NCBI GenBank assembly: GCA_051866775.1
Contig: JBJDXR010000038.1
Coordinates: 24,666 to 88,665 of the forward strand
Direction: 5' to 3'
Source: RUG626 sp051866775
GTDB lineage: Bacteria; Bacillota; Clostridia; Oscillospirales; Oscillospiraceae
Length of the DNA: 64,000 nt
Of the stretch, positions 7,996 to 17,400 are shown in pieces. The notes under the pieces were generated by a model, which searched no databases, had not been told where the DNA came from, and saw only the letters and a list, made by a program, of their open reading frames with translations. The position numbers and the translations under genes were made by a program. How positions within the stretch are numbered: position 1 is the first letter of the stretch; each line of letters begins with the position of its first letter.

Positions 7996-8663
7996 AGCAG
8001 TGCCTCCTCCGGAGCTATGCGGGTCACCTTATATATCCCCTCCAGGCCCCTAAGCTCCGTCATAAGCTCCTTAGGTATCGGCTGGTCACACTCAATGACC
8101 ATAAGCGCTCTTCCGCCGCGGGTATCCCTCTCAAGGCGCAGCGACGCCACATTAAGGCCATGCGATGCTATCGCGCCGGATATTCTGCTCACAAACCCGG
8201 GCCTGTCGGCATTGTGAACTATAAGCGTGGGCATTGTCCCGGTAAAATCCACCTTAAGCCCGTCAAGTTCAAAAACATTTATGCGTCCTCCGCCCAACGA
8301 GGAGGCTCCCACGCTCACTCTTCCTCCGGACAGTCCGCGCGCCTCGATAACAGCGCTGTTTGGGTGGACATTTTTAAGCCTGCACACTCCAAAGCTGAAT
8401 GTAAATCCCGCCTCCCGCGCTATGCTGAAGCTCTCCGGGATCCGCAGGTCGTCCGGATTCATTCCCAGAAGCCCTGCAATTATCGCCTGATGTGTGCCGT
8501 GCCCCGCCCCGGTGGAGGCAAAGGAGCCGTGAAGCAGGATCCTTGCCGACGCGGGCACATCCCCCAAAAGCCTTCTGGTGATCTGCCCTATTCTCACCGC
8601 CCCGGCGGTGTGGGAGCTGGACGGTCCCACCATTATCGGTCCCATAATATCAAAAATATTCAT
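7992..8663 (-). CDS. sdaAB: L-serine dehydratase, iron-sulfur-dependent, beta subunit
   Basis: A 223-residue beta chain. Residues 1-140 contain the beta domain with GPSSSHTAGAVRIG, and the C-terminal 75 residues form an ACT domain (TLIVHNADRPGFVSRISGAI), which in this family senses amino acids such as serine. The ATG at 8663 is used because GGGGTG lies four bases upstream; a GTG four codons earlier overlaps that site. It is coupled to sdaAA by a 4-bp overlap and follows the copper-amine-oxidase-N-like gene by 46 bp. Confidence 0.93.
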   Translation of the reverse strand: MNIFDIMGPIMVGPSSSHTAGAVRIGQITRRLLGDVPASARILLHGSFASTGAGHGTHQAIIAGLLGMNPDDLRIPESFSIAREAGFTFSFGVCRLKNVHPNSAVIEARGLSGGRVSVGASSLGGGRINVFELDGLKVDFTGTMPTLIVHNADRPGFVSRISGAIASHGLNVASLRLERDTRGGRALMVIECDQPIPKELMTELRGLEGIYKVTRIAPEEALL

Positions 8664-8709
8664 AGAACACCCCACAAACCGCGCATACTCTTCGTTCTAT
8701 TTAAAACCC

Positions 8710-10218
8710 TCAGCTTACGCCTGCATAATCGATTCCATATATATCAGCCACAAGCTCAGGCTGCGGCAGCTCTATTACGTCGGGCACAGCGCTCCGGCTC
8801 GACATGCTTATATCAAATTCGAGCTTCATGGTATTCTTGATGTGGTACGTCCCCTTTACCGTCAGCTGGGATGCACTTATTGAAAACTCGCACTCGGCGA
8901 GGTAGGCGCTCTGTCCATAATAATAGCCTTCCATATACGCCCTCATGCTTCCGGATACGCTGACTATCTTATTCTCAGAGGTGCGGATATTGAGCTTTAC
9001 GCCGCCCTCCACGTCCTCGGCAAGCTCGGCCAGGTCAAGCTCATAGCTGTACCCGCCAGCCGCGGCAGTGAATTTGTCGTCCATGCAATACTCGTAATCC
9101 GCAATATAATCCGGCAGACTCCGGCAGAACTCAACTGGGCTGTACCCGGCCATCTCACAGATGCTCCCTCCAAGAGTCATCTTATCCTCTGCCGGGCCGC
9201 CCAGCAGCTCCTCAAGCTCATCAAAGATGCTTGTGTCAAACTCGTCTGAGAGCCACGTCTTGCCATCAAGCTCAGCGCCCTCCCGCCCAAGAAGCTCCAT
9301 GAGAGCCGGACACTTTATGAATATTATCCCGCCGTCCATGTCGATTATCAGCTCAGCAGCGGCGCTGCTGAGCGCCTCGATAAGCGATACCGCCAGCGCC
9401 TGCTCATCCTCGTCGTAGAAAAGCTCGCCGGCATACTTAAGTAAAAGCCTCTTAAGAGAGCTTAAGTCCATATTGATCGTGAGCTTTACGCTCTCACCGC
9501 CGCTTATCGCCGTTGCGTCAAAACTCACGGGGTACGTCTCGTCACCGTTTATGGTATCAAACACCGTAAGCTTAAAGCGGGCGCCGGCGTTTTGCCGGAA
9601 GGAATCTCCCGCGAGGGTGTCGGCCTCCATACAGCTGAGCTTGTTTATAACGGTGAAATTCCTGTCGATCTCGGCGGCTATCTCATCGCTCTTGAGCAGC
9701 ACCGCCGTCCTGTACAGGTCATCCCAGTACACATCATATCCCAGAGCTTCCGCTGAGAACCGGACCGGCACATAGAGCTTTCCCGCGCTTATGTACGGCG
9801 CTGTGTCCATAAGCGCCTCCCACGCAATGTCGGCGTTCTCTCCCTCCTTAAAAACGCTGAGCGTGGTGCTGCCCTCATGGAATACCAGCGTGTAAGCTCC
9901 CACATAAAGTGCTGCGGCAGCGCCCTTCTCGGAGTACGTCACCGTTCCGCCTAAATTTTCGGCCAGCGACTCCAAGTCAGCCATGATACGCCCTTCAACT
10001 ACCGCAGGCGCGTCCTCAAATATAAAAGCCCCGTCTCTGGTCATTACGTTCACGTCATACACAAGTCCCATCTCCGCCTTGACCTCGTCAAGATAGCAGC
10101 TATAGTCCCACTGTGTGCAATATAGCTCCTCATCTTCCGGATAGCCGTCAGCCAGCGCCGCCTCCGCCAAGGCAAAGGTGAGCGCAAGCGCCATGATAAG
10201 TGCAGTGAGCTTCTTCAT
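8710..10218 (-). CDS. Secreted protein with copper amine oxidase N-terminal-like (stalk) domain
   Basis: A 502-residue exported protein. MKKLTALIMALALTFALAEA is a clear signal peptide with AEAALA before the likely cleavage; no lipobox is visible. Residues about 55-180 match the copper amine oxidase N-terminal-like fold, ending in LYVPVRFSAEALGYDVYWDD, the most recognisable stretch. The remaining 320 residues, rich in Asp, Glu and Ser with alternating beta-strand patterns, are not recognised. No copper or oxidase residues can be assigned, and the domain in Firmicutes is a wall-associated module rather than an enzyme. The ATG at 10218 has GGAGGGG six bases upstream. It lies 21 bp after parE. 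Confidence 0.75.
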   Translation of the reverse strand: MKKLTALIMALALTFALAEAALADGYPEDEELYCTQWDYSCYLDEVKAEMGLVYDVNVMTRDGAFIFEDAPAVVEGRIMADLESLAENLGGTVTYSEKGAAAALYVGAYTLVFHEGSTTLSVFKEGENADIAWEALMDTAPYISAGKLYVPVRFSAEALGYDVYWDDLYRTAVLLKSDEIAAEIDRNFTVINKLSCMEADTLAGDSFRQNAGARFKLTVFDTINGDETYPVSFDATAISGGESVKLTINMDLSSLKRLLLKYAGELFYDEDEQALAVSLIEALSSAAAELIIDMDGGIIFIKCPALMELLGREGAELDGKTWLSDEFDTSIFDELEELLGGPAEDKMTLGGSICEMAGYSPVEFCRSLPDYIADYEYCMDDKFTAAAGGYSYELDLAELAEDVEGGVKLNIRTSENKIVSVSGSMRAYMEGYYYGQSAYLAECEFSISASQLTVKGTYHIKNTMKLEFDISMSSRSAVPDVIELPQPELVADIYGIDYAGVS

Positions 10219-10239
10219 ATTAGACCCCTCCATATAAAT

Positions 10240-12228
10240 CTATGAAATATCCGCCAGGTCGAGATATTTATACCCCTCCTCGGCGATGTGGTCCTTTCTT
10301 CCCTGCAGGTCATCCCCCAGAAGCATATCGAACACCATAGACGTCTGCGCCGCGTCGGCGGGCAGCACCTTTATCAGCCGCCGCGTCTCCGGATTCATGG
10401 TGGTCAGCCACATCATATCCGGGTCGTTCTCACCAAGCCCCTTGGAGCGGTTGACAGTACACTTTTTGCCGTTTATCTCGGCAAGTATCTCCGCCTTCTC
10501 CTTCTCTGAATAGGCAAAATACGTCTTTTCCCCGCAGTTTATTTCGTAGAGCGGCGATTCGGCAATAAAAACCTTACCCTCGTCAATGAGTGCGGGAGTC
10601 AGGCGGTAGATCATCGTCAGGATAAGCGTACGTATCTGATAGCCGTCGTAGTCCGCATCGGTACAGATGATGACCTTGTTCCACCGGAGCGCGTCAATGT
10701 CAAAGGCGTTCAGGTCACTCTTGAGCTTCGTGGGGACAGCCACGCCGCAGCCCAGGACCTTTATCAGGTCGGTTATGATGTCACTCTTGAATATGCGGGT
10801 AAAGTCCGCCTTCAGGCAGTTCAGTATCTTCCCGCGCACGGGCATGATACCCTGGAACTCCGCATCCCGTGAGAGCTTGCAGGCGCCAAGAGCCGAATCT
10901 CCCTCCACGATATACAGCTCCCGGCGGCTTACGTCCTTTGTGCGGCAGTCCACAAACTTCTGAACGCGGTTGGCGATGTCGATACTGCCCGAGAGCTTCT
11001 TTTTTATATTTAAACGCGCCTTTTCCGCCTGCTCGCGGCTGCGCTTATTTACCAGCACCTGCTCGCAAATCCTGTCGGCCTCCGCCTTGTGCTCAATAAA
11101 GTAGATCTCTAGCTGTGAACGGAAAAATTCCGTCATGGAGGTCTGAATAAATTTATTCGTTATAGCCTTCTTTGTCTGGTTTTCATAGCTTGTCTGGGTG
11201 GAAAAGCAGTTTGTGACGAGTATCAGGCAGTCGGCAATATCCTGAAAGCTCACCTTGCTCTCATTCTTCTGATACTTATTATTATTTTTAATATAGGCGT
11301 CGAAGGCCGAGACAAAGGCGCTCTTAGCCGCCTTGTCCGGCGCGCCGCCGTGCTCCAGCCAGGAGGAGTTGTGGTAATACTCAATAACGTTCACCGTGTT
11401 TGAGAAACAAAACGCCGCCGAGAGCTTCACCTTGTATTCGGGCTTGTCCTCCCTGTCCCGGCCCTTTCTCTCCCCATCGATAAAGTAAGGCGCCGTCAGC
11501 GGATCTTCCCCTGCAAGCTCCGTCACATAATCGAGGATGCCGTTTTCATAGATAAACTCCTTCTCCTCAAATTTCGAGCCTGCCTGCTTGCGGAACACAA
11601 ATTTTATCCCGGCGTTTACGACGGACTGCTTTTTTAACACATCCTCAAAATACTCGTCGGGTATGTTAATGTCAGTAAACACGTCCTTGTCCGGCTTCCA
11701 CCGCATAAGTGAGCCGGTGCGCCGCCCGCCGTAAGGCTCGCTGGTAAGTCCGCCCACGTTCTCGCCCTTTTCAAAGTGCAGGCTGTATTTTTTTCCGTCC
11801 CGCCAGATGGTTACATCCATGTATTCCGAGGAGTATTGAGTGGCGCAGGTTCCAAGGCCGTTAAGGCCCAGGGAATACTCATAGTCCCCTCCCGCGTCGT
11901 TTTTATATTTTCCTCCGGCATACAGCTCGCAAAACACAAGCTCCCAGTTATAGCGCTTTTCCACCGGGTTCCAGTCCACCGGACAGCCGCGCCCAAAATC
12001 CTCAACTTCAATGGAGCCGTCGGAGTAGCTGGTGAGCGTGATCACCTTCCCGTGCCCCTCGCGCGCCTCATCAATGGAGTTCGACAGTATCTCAAATACC
12101 GAGTGTTCACATCCCTCAAGCCCATCCGAGCCGAAGATGACACCCGGGCGCTTGCGTACCCTGTCCGCACCCTTAAGGGCGCTTATGCTTTCGTTTCCGT
12201 AATCTGCCGGTTTAGATGCTTTTCTCAT
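10240..12228 (-). CDS. parE: Type IIA DNA topoisomerase subunit B (ParE/GyrB-like)
   Basis: A 662-residue ATPase subunit. GHKL motifs are NSIDEA, DFGRGCPVD and GLNGLGTCATQY; the transducer region has NSSWLEHGGAPDKA in place of the usual GGTH. The TOPRIM domain has EGDSA and the metal-binding DADYDGYQIRTL; the C terminus has NRSKGLGEND. Length is that of ParE/GyrB, but these motif variants place it outside canonical GyrB, matching the divergent ParC-like partner 3 kb downstream. GGGGAG is five bases before the ATG at 12228. First gene of the operon, with a sigma-A promoter just upstream. Confidence 0.9.
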   Translation of the reverse strand: MRKASKPADYGNESISALKGADRVRKRPGVIFGSDGLEGCEHSVFEILSNSIDEAREGHGKVITLTSYSDGSIEVEDFGRGCPVDWNPVEKRYNWELVFCELYAGGKYKNDAGGDYEYSLGLNGLGTCATQYSSEYMDVTIWRDGKKYSLHFEKGENVGGLTSEPYGGRRTGSLMRWKPDKDVFTDINIPDEYFEDVLKKQSVVNAGIKFVFRKQAGSKFEEKEFIYENGILDYVTELAGEDPLTAPYFIDGERKGRDREDKPEYKVKLSAAFCFSNTVNVIEYYHNSSWLEHGGAPDKAAKSAFVSAFDAYIKNNNKYQKNESKVSFQDIADCLILVTNCFSTQTSYENQTKKAITNKFIQTSMTEFFRSQLEIYFIEHKAEADRICEQVLVNKRSREQAEKARLNIKKKLSGSIDIANRVQKFVDCRTKDVSRRELYIVEGDSALGACKLSRDAEFQGIMPVRGKILNCLKADFTRIFKSDIITDLIKVLGCGVAVPTKLKSDLNAFDIDALRWNKVIICTDADYDGYQIRTLILTMIYRLTPALIDEGKVFIAESPLYEINCGEKTYFAYSEKEKAEILAEINGKKCTVNRSKGLGENDPDMMWLTTMNPETRRLIKVLPADAAQTSMVFDMLLGDDLQGRKDHIAEEGYKYLDLADIS

Positions 12229-12279
12229 TGGATCTCCCCTACATATTGGGCGATTTTTCCCATAATCTTTCAAATATAT

Positions 12280-12308
12280 AGTATATCTTATAATCTGTTT
12301 TTAAGCAA
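12280..12308 (-). promoter_or_regulatory. Promoter of the parE operon
   Basis: On the minus strand, TTGCTT (12308-12303) and TATACT (12285-12280) are 17 nt apart, about 50 bp upstream of the parE ATG. Confidence 0.65.
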
Positions 12309-12364
12309 GAAGGAAAATGCCCTATCCCCGGCAGTTTCAACAGTCAATATTTTTCTAAGGTACC

Positions 12365-12393
12365 TTGACATTATGCGGCCATTATAATATAAT
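12365..12393 (+). promoter_or_regulatory. Consensus sigma-A promoter of the ABC exporter operon
   Basis: Perfect TTGACA (12365-12370) and TATAAT (12388-12393) are 17 nt apart, about 50 bp upstream of the first ABC gene. It is divergent from the parE promoter. Confidence 0.9.
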
Positions 12394-12444
12394 TGCATTT
12401 GTATTTTTGAGTTTTTTGAGAGAGGGTCGTGAGGAAAACCTAAA

Positions 12445-14226
12445 ATGAGACTGATATTTCACTACATGCGCAAATACGCGCGCAAAATCACCCTCAGTAT
12501 GTTCCTGAAGCTGCTGGGAGCCATCGGCGCCCTGCTGCTGCCATATATTCTGGAGCATCTGGTTGATAACGTGGTGCCGCGCGGGGAGATCGGGCCAGTT
12601 TACTTCTGGGGCACTATGATGGTCCTGTCGGCTGTATTCGTTTGGCGGATAAACGTATCCTCCAACACCATAAGCATCGACAACGCCCACAACGTCTCCT
12701 ACGACGTACGGCGCGACCTTTTTAACAAGACGGCGAACCTATCCGGCGCGCAGTTCGACTCCTTCGGGCTGCCGAGCCTTACCAGCCGTATGACCAGCGA
12801 CAGCTACAATGTACAATCCTTTGTGCAGAGCTTTCAGATGCTCTGTGTGCGCGCCCCAACAATGCTGATTGGCGGAGTTATAATCACTATGACCATGGAC
12901 TGGGCGCTGAGCCTGATCCTGTGTGTGATGCTGCCAATACTGCTGGCGGTGGTCATTATCGTGTCCCGCAAGGGTATCCCCCTTTACCACAGGGTTCAGG
13001 AGCGTCTTGACGACGTAGTGCGCGTTATGCGTGAGAACATAACCGGCATACGGGTGGTAAAGGCGCTCTCAAAGACCGAGTATGAGAAGCGCCGCTTCAG
13101 TGACTATAACGATAAGATGACAACGAGCGATATAAAGGCAAGCACCTTTATGGCCGTCCCGGGTCCGTTTATGCAGCTGTGCCTGAATGTAGGCCTTACA
13201 CTGGTGGTCTTTATCGGCGCCAGGCGTGTTAACGGCGGACTTATGAAGCCCGGCGTAATTATGGCGTTTCTTACATATTTTAATCAGATAATGCAGAGCG
13301 TTATGGCTTTAAACCGTATGTTTATGATGATAAGCAAGGCCAGCGCTTCGGCAGACCGAATAGCTGCGGTCCTCGCGGTGGAGGAGGATCAGCAGGTCCT
13401 GCCCCTTGATGACGGGGCGCAGGATCCTGACGAGGACGCCTTTATAGAGTTCCGCCATGTGAATTTCAGCTATAACCAGAAAGCTCCCCTTACGGTCTCC
13501 GGAAGTTCACCGGCGGACACAGACTTTACCGGCGGAGAGCCGGAGCAGTGTCTATACGATATTGACTTTAAGATAAAGCGCGGAGAGTCACTTGGTATAA
13601 TCGGTCCCACCGGCTGCGGCAAGACGACGATAATAAACCTTCTCATGCGCTTTTACGATGTGGAGGACGGAGCGGTATTCGTGGATGGCCGGGATGTTCG
13701 GACTTACGATAAGGATGAGCTTCACCGCAAGTTCGGAGTGGTGTTCCAGAACGACCTGATATTCAACGACACCCTTCGTGAGAACATCTCCTTTGGCAGG
13801 GATCTTACAGATGATAAGATACATGCCGCAGCGCGCGACGCCATGGCTGCGGACTTTATAGAGGAGCTTGACGACGGCTTGGATTATGTCGCAGATATAA
13901 AGGGTGCCAACCTCTCCGGCGGTCAGAAACAGCGCATACTCATAAGCCGCGCACTTGCCGCAGATCCGGAGATACTCGTACTTGACGACTCCTCAAGCGC
14001 ATTGGATTACAAGACGGATGCCGCATTGAGGAAGGCTATCTTCGAACATCACTCAGACTCTACCACAATAATGATAGCCCAGCGAGTCAGCTCGGTACAG
14101 AGTCTCAAGAATATCCTTGTAATGGATAACGGCCACTGTATCGGCTACGGCAGCCATAAGGAGCTTCTTGAAAGCTGCCCTGAATACAGGGAGATTTTCG
14201 AGACTCAAATGGGCTCGATGGTTTAA
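12445..14226 (+). CDS. ABC exporter half-transporter, subunit with degenerate catalytic residues
   Basis: A 593-residue fused membrane/ATPase half-transporter of the multidrug/lipid exporter type. About six membrane helices occupy residues 1-310, followed by a 25-residue linker insertion. The ATPase domain has Walker A GPTGCGKTT (about 386), a normal LSGGQKQR signature and Walker B ILVLDDSSSALD, where Asp replaces the catalytic Glu. The switch His is Gln (IAQRVSS). These are the hallmarks of the degenerate ATP site of heterodimeric exporters such as TM287/288 and BmrCD; the partner is the next gene, 18 bp away. Substrate is not predictable; drugs, lipids or peptides are possible. Confidence 0.92.
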   Translation: MRLIFHYMRKYARKITLSMFLKLLGAIGALLLPYILEHLVDNVVPRGEIGPVYFWGTMMVLSAVFVWRINVSSNTISIDNAHNVSYDVRRDLFNKTANLSGAQFDSFGLPSLTSRMTSDSYNVQSFVQSFQMLCVRAPTMLIGGVIITMTMDWALSLILCVMLPILLAVVIIVSRKGIPLYHRVQERLDDVVRVMRENITGIRVVKALSKTEYEKRRFSDYNDKMTTSDIKASTFMAVPGPFMQLCLNVGLTLVVFIGARRVNGGLMKPGVIMAFLTYFNQIMQSVMALNRMFMMISKASASADRIAAVLAVEEDQQVLPLDDGAQDPDEDAFIEFRHVNFSYNQKAPLTVSGSSPADTDFTGGEPEQCLYDIDFKIKRGESLGIIGPTGCGKTTIINLLMRFYDVEDGAVFVDGRDVRTYDKDELHRKFGVVFQNDLIFNDTLRENISFGRDLTDDKIHAAARDAMAADFIEELDDGLDYVADIKGANLSGGQKQRILISRALAADPEILVLDDSSSALDYKTDAALRKAIFEHHSDSTTIMIAQRVSSVQSLKNILVMDNGHCIGYGSHKELLESCPEYREIFETQMGSMV

Positions 14227-14244
14227 CGGAAGGAGGAAGCTTAC

Positions 14245-16023
14245 ATGCCGGGACCTGGAGACCGCGGAGGTAAAAAGGAGAAGCCGAAAAACGCAAAGGG
14301 CGCCCTCCGCAGGATACTTAAATATTTAATGCAGTATAAATGGATAGTTATAATTCTCTGCATTGCTGCCCTAATCAGTAATGCGGGTAATCTTTTGGGA
14401 CCGCAATTTGCCGGAAACGCAATCAGCGAGGCCAGCGCCGGGGCGGGGAAGGTCAATTTTGAAAGGGTCATTTATTACGCCAAATGGATGCTCATCGTCT
14501 ACATCGGAAGCAACCTTTTAAGCTTCGCTGTGAGTTTGGGCATGATGCGTGTCAGCCGCCTTGTGGCCAAGCGTATGAGGAGCGACGTGTTCAACAAGCT
14601 GATGCTCCTTCCGGTGGGCTATTTTGACCGCAATCAGGCCGGTGATATCATAAGCCGCGTAAGCTACGACATCGATGTTATAAGCACCAGCCTTTCCACC
14701 GATATCGTGCAGATAATGACCAGTGTTGTTACTGTCGTCGGTTCCTTTATCATGATGTGCCGGATCTCCCTGCCGCTTGTCTCATGTATGCTCGTGATCA
14801 TACCGCTGTGCATACTCTACACCCGCCACCGCGGGAAGGTCACGCGCCCGCTCTACTCCAAACGCAGCGCCGCCTACGGAAAGATGAACGGCTATGTGGA
14901 GGAGATGTTCAGCGGTCAGAAAACCATTTTGGCCTACGCCTACGAAAAACAGGTCTGCGACCAGTTTGACGAAATAAACCACGAGGCTGCCGACGCCTAT
15001 TGTGAGGCCGACACCGCCGGTACGCGGATGGGGCCTACCATCGGCTTCTTGGGAGATCTGGGGCTTGCCCTCATCGGTTTTCTCGGGGCTATTCTATACT
15101 TTAATAAGGTCGTAGATCTGGGACAGATATCCAGCTTTGTGCTCTATTCCCGTAAGTTCTCAGGCCCCATAAGCGAGATTGCAAATATCGTTAACGAAAT
15201 ATTCTCCGCCCTGGCGGCTTCTGAGCGCGTATTCAGGCTCTTGGATGAACCCGAGGAGGTCTCAGATATCTATGGTGCGAAGGTGCTTGAAGATGTACAC
15301 GGCGATGTGGAGATGAAGGATGTGAGCTTCGGCTATGTACCGGGCAAGACCATCCTCCACAATCTCGACCTAAAGGCCGACGCAGGAAAGACTATCGCCA
15401 TTGTCGGCCCCACAGGCGCGGGAAAAACCACTATCATCAATCTGCTCATGCGCTTTTACGATGTGGACAGCGGTGAGATAAGCGTGGATGGAAACGAGAT
15501 ACGCGGTGTAACGCGCGACAGCCTCCGCCGCAGCTACGCCATGGTGCTTCAGGACACATGGGTGTTCCGCGGAACCATCTTTGACAACATCTCCTACGGC
15601 AAGGAGGGCGCCACTATGGATGAGGTCGTGGCCGCCGCCAAAGCCGCGCGCATACACAAATACATCATGCGCCTTCCAAACGGCTACAACACCGTCATAA
15701 GCGAAGATGGCGGCAACATAAGCAAAGGGCAGAAACAGCTTCTTACCATCGCCCGTGCCATGCTTTATGACACCAGTATGCTGATACTTGACGAGGCCAC
15801 CAGCAATGTGGACACAAATACCGAGCAGCAGGTGCAGAAGGCCATGCGCACCCTTATGAAGGGCAAGACCTGCTTTGTCATCGCCCACCGGCTATCCACC
15901 ATACAGAATGCCGATAAGATCCTTGTGGTGAACCACGGCGACGTTATAGAGCAGGGCACCCATGACGAGCTGATGCTGAAGCGCGGCTTCTACTACAAGC
16001 TCTATGCCAGCCAGTTTGAATAA
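14245..16023 (+). CDS. ABC exporter half-transporter, catalytic partner
   Basis: A 592-residue half-transporter of the same architecture: about six membrane helices in residues 25-320, then an ATPase domain with Walker A GPTGAGKTT (about 387), Walker B MLILDEATSNVD with the catalytic Glu, and the switch His in IAHRLSTI. Its signature is altered to ISKGQKQ. The altered signature completes the degenerate site on the partner, while its own Walker A/B and His pair with the partner's intact LSGGQ, giving exactly one competent site per heterodimer. GGAGG precedes the start. Confidence 0.93.
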   Translation: MPGPGDRGGKKEKPKNAKGALRRILKYLMQYKWIVIILCIAALISNAGNLLGPQFAGNAISEASAGAGKVNFERVIYYAKWMLIVYIGSNLLSFAVSLGMMRVSRLVAKRMRSDVFNKLMLLPVGYFDRNQAGDIISRVSYDIDVISTSLSTDIVQIMTSVVTVVGSFIMMCRISLPLVSCMLVIIPLCILYTRHRGKVTRPLYSKRSAAYGKMNGYVEEMFSGQKTILAYAYEKQVCDQFDEINHEAADAYCEADTAGTRMGPTIGFLGDLGLALIGFLGAILYFNKVVDLGQISSFVLYSRKFSGPISEIANIVNEIFSALAASERVFRLLDEPEEVSDIYGAKVLEDVHGDVEMKDVSFGYVPGKTILHNLDLKADAGKTIAIVGPTGAGKTTIINLLMRFYDVDSGEISVDGNEIRGVTRDSLRRSYAMVLQDTWVFRGTIFDNISYGKEGATMDEVVAAAKAARIHKYIMRLPNGYNTVISEDGGNISKGQKQLLTIARAMLYDTSMLILDEATSNVDTNTEQQVQKAMRTLMKGKTCFVIAHRLSTIQNADKILVVNHGDVIEQGTHDELMLKRGFYYKLYASQFE

Positions 16024-16039
16024 AATTCAGAATCTCAAA

Positions 16040-16065
16040 ACGGCGGCCGCTTTTGCGGCCGCCGT
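16040..16065 (+). terminator. GC-rich stem-loop after the ABC exporter genes
   Basis: A perfect 11-bp stem (ACGGCGGCCGC and its complement) with a TTTT loop begins 17 nt past the stop codon. No T-run follows, so it may mark a processed 3' end or a weak terminator. The 247 bp that follow, up to the next gene, hold no gene I can support. Confidence 0.5.
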
Positions 16066-16312
16066 CCCTAAAGACACGAAGGAGATGTCCCCATCACCAG
16101 AATGGGTGTTGTTCTCCCGGCTTTTGACCTTTCATCCTTGCGGATACCGGTCTGATTGAAAGCTCTTTTCGCGTCTGAGCATATTATGTGCTGTCATTCA
16201 AAAAGTAAACACGGAAAATTATTGAATTTTAATTTCATTTAATATGACCTCCGAATTTTTTCCGAGGTTTGGCGGATAATAAGCCAGACAGGAAAAACAG
16301 GGAGGTCATTTT

Positions 16313-17344
16313 ATGAATAGGGAAAAAATTCGCGTCGTACAATACGGCTGCGGCAAAATGAGCAAATATATTTTGAGGTATCTATACGAAAAGGGTGCCG
16401 AGATAGTAGGAGCCATTGACGTAAATCCCGACATTGTCGGTATGGACGCCGGCGAATACGCCGGCCTTGGCCGCAAGCTTGGCGTCATCATCAGTTCAGA
16501 CGCCGATACGGTCCTTGACCAATGCGATCCGGACATCGCAGTGGTCACGCTCTTCAGCTTTATGGGCGACATCTATGATCAGGTGGAAAAATGCGTCCTG
16601 CGCGGGATAAACGTGATAACCACCTGTGAGGAAGCTATTTACCCATGGACGACAAGCCCCGCTATAACAAACCGTTTGGACGCGCTGGCTAAGGAGACGT
16701 GCTGCACCATCACTGGCTCCGGTATGCAGGATATCTTCTGGATAAACATGATAGCGGAGATTTCCGGAGGTGTTCACCGTTTAGAGCGCATTGAGGGAGC
16801 CGTAAGCTACAATGTTGAGGACTACGGTCTTGCTTTAGCCCGCGCCCATGGTGCCGGGCTTACGCCGGAGGAGTTTGAGGCGGAGATAGCCCACCCCGAA
16901 GTGCTGGAGCCTAGCTATGTATGGAACTCAAACGAAGCTCTCTGCAGCCGTCTCGGACTTACTATAAAATCTCAGTCACAAAAGTGCGTGCCGTATTTTT
17001 ACGATAAGGATCTTTACTCCTCCACCTTGGGCGAAACCATCCCGAAGGGCAATGCCATCGGCATGAGCGCCGTAGTCACGACCGAGACTTTTCAGGGGGT
17101 GACGATCGAGACCCAGTGTATCGGTAAGGTCTACGGTCCCGGTGACGGGGATATGTGCGATTGGAAGATAAAGGGCGAACCGGATGTGGAATTCCACGTA
17201 AATAAGCCCGCCACTGTGGAGCACACCTGCGCCACCATCGTAAACCGCATCCCCGCGGTTTTATGCGCCCCTCCGGGTTATATCACCGCAGACAAGCTCC
17301 GTGAGCCGGAGTATCTTGCATATCCAATACAGCTGTATTTGTAA
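16313..17344 (+). CDS. 2,4-diaminopentanoate dehydrogenase-like NAD(P)-dependent oxidoreductase
   Basis: A 343-residue dehydrogenase of the dihydrodipicolinate-reductase N-terminal fold. The dinucleotide motif VVQYGCGKMSKYI is at 8-20; a central GSGMQDIFWINMIAEISG and a C-terminal NRIPAVLCAPPGYITADKL are typical of the 2,4-diaminopentanoate dehydrogenase family, whose founding enzyme removes an amino group in clostridial ornithine degradation. None of the other ornithine pathway genes are nearby, so a different amino or keto substrate is possible. GGGAGG lies seven bases before the ATG. Single gene with its own terminator. Confidence 0.75.
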   Translation: MNREKIRVVQYGCGKMSKYILRYLYEKGAEIVGAIDVNPDIVGMDAGEYAGLGRKLGVIISSDADTVLDQCDPDIAVVTLFSFMGDIYDQVEKCVLRGINVITTCEEAIYPWTTSPAITNRLDALAKETCCTITGSGMQDIFWINMIAEISGGVHRLERIEGAVSYNVEDYGLALARAHGAGLTPEEFEAEIAHPEVLEPSYVWNSNEALCSRLGLTIKSQSQKCVPYFYDKDLYSSTLGETIPKGNAIGMSAVVTTETFQGVTIETQCIGKVYGPGDGDMCDWKIKGEPDVEFHVNKPATVEHTCATIVNRIPAVLCAPPGYITADKLREPEYLAYPIQLYL

Positions 17345-17360
17345 ACCTTCTTAAAGGGAA

Positions 17361-17400
17361 AACGGACGGCAGAGCTATATGGCCCTGCCGCCCGTTTTTT
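17361..17400 (+). terminator. Intrinsic terminator between convergent genes
   Basis: A stem made of AACGG and CGGCAG arms pairing with CTGCCG and CCGTT, with one internal mismatch, is followed by TTTTTT. It ends the dehydrogenase gene; a shorter T-run on the other strand may also serve the HD gene. Confidence 0.75.

Noticed and set aside
8160..8840. 226-codon open frame on the plus strand
   Set aside because: Antisense to sdaAB, which has intact motifs and coupled translation.
16090..16170. 25-codon frame starting in an AAGGAGATG sequence
   Set aside because: The ATG overlaps the Shine-Dalgarno-like bases and the peptide shows no features.
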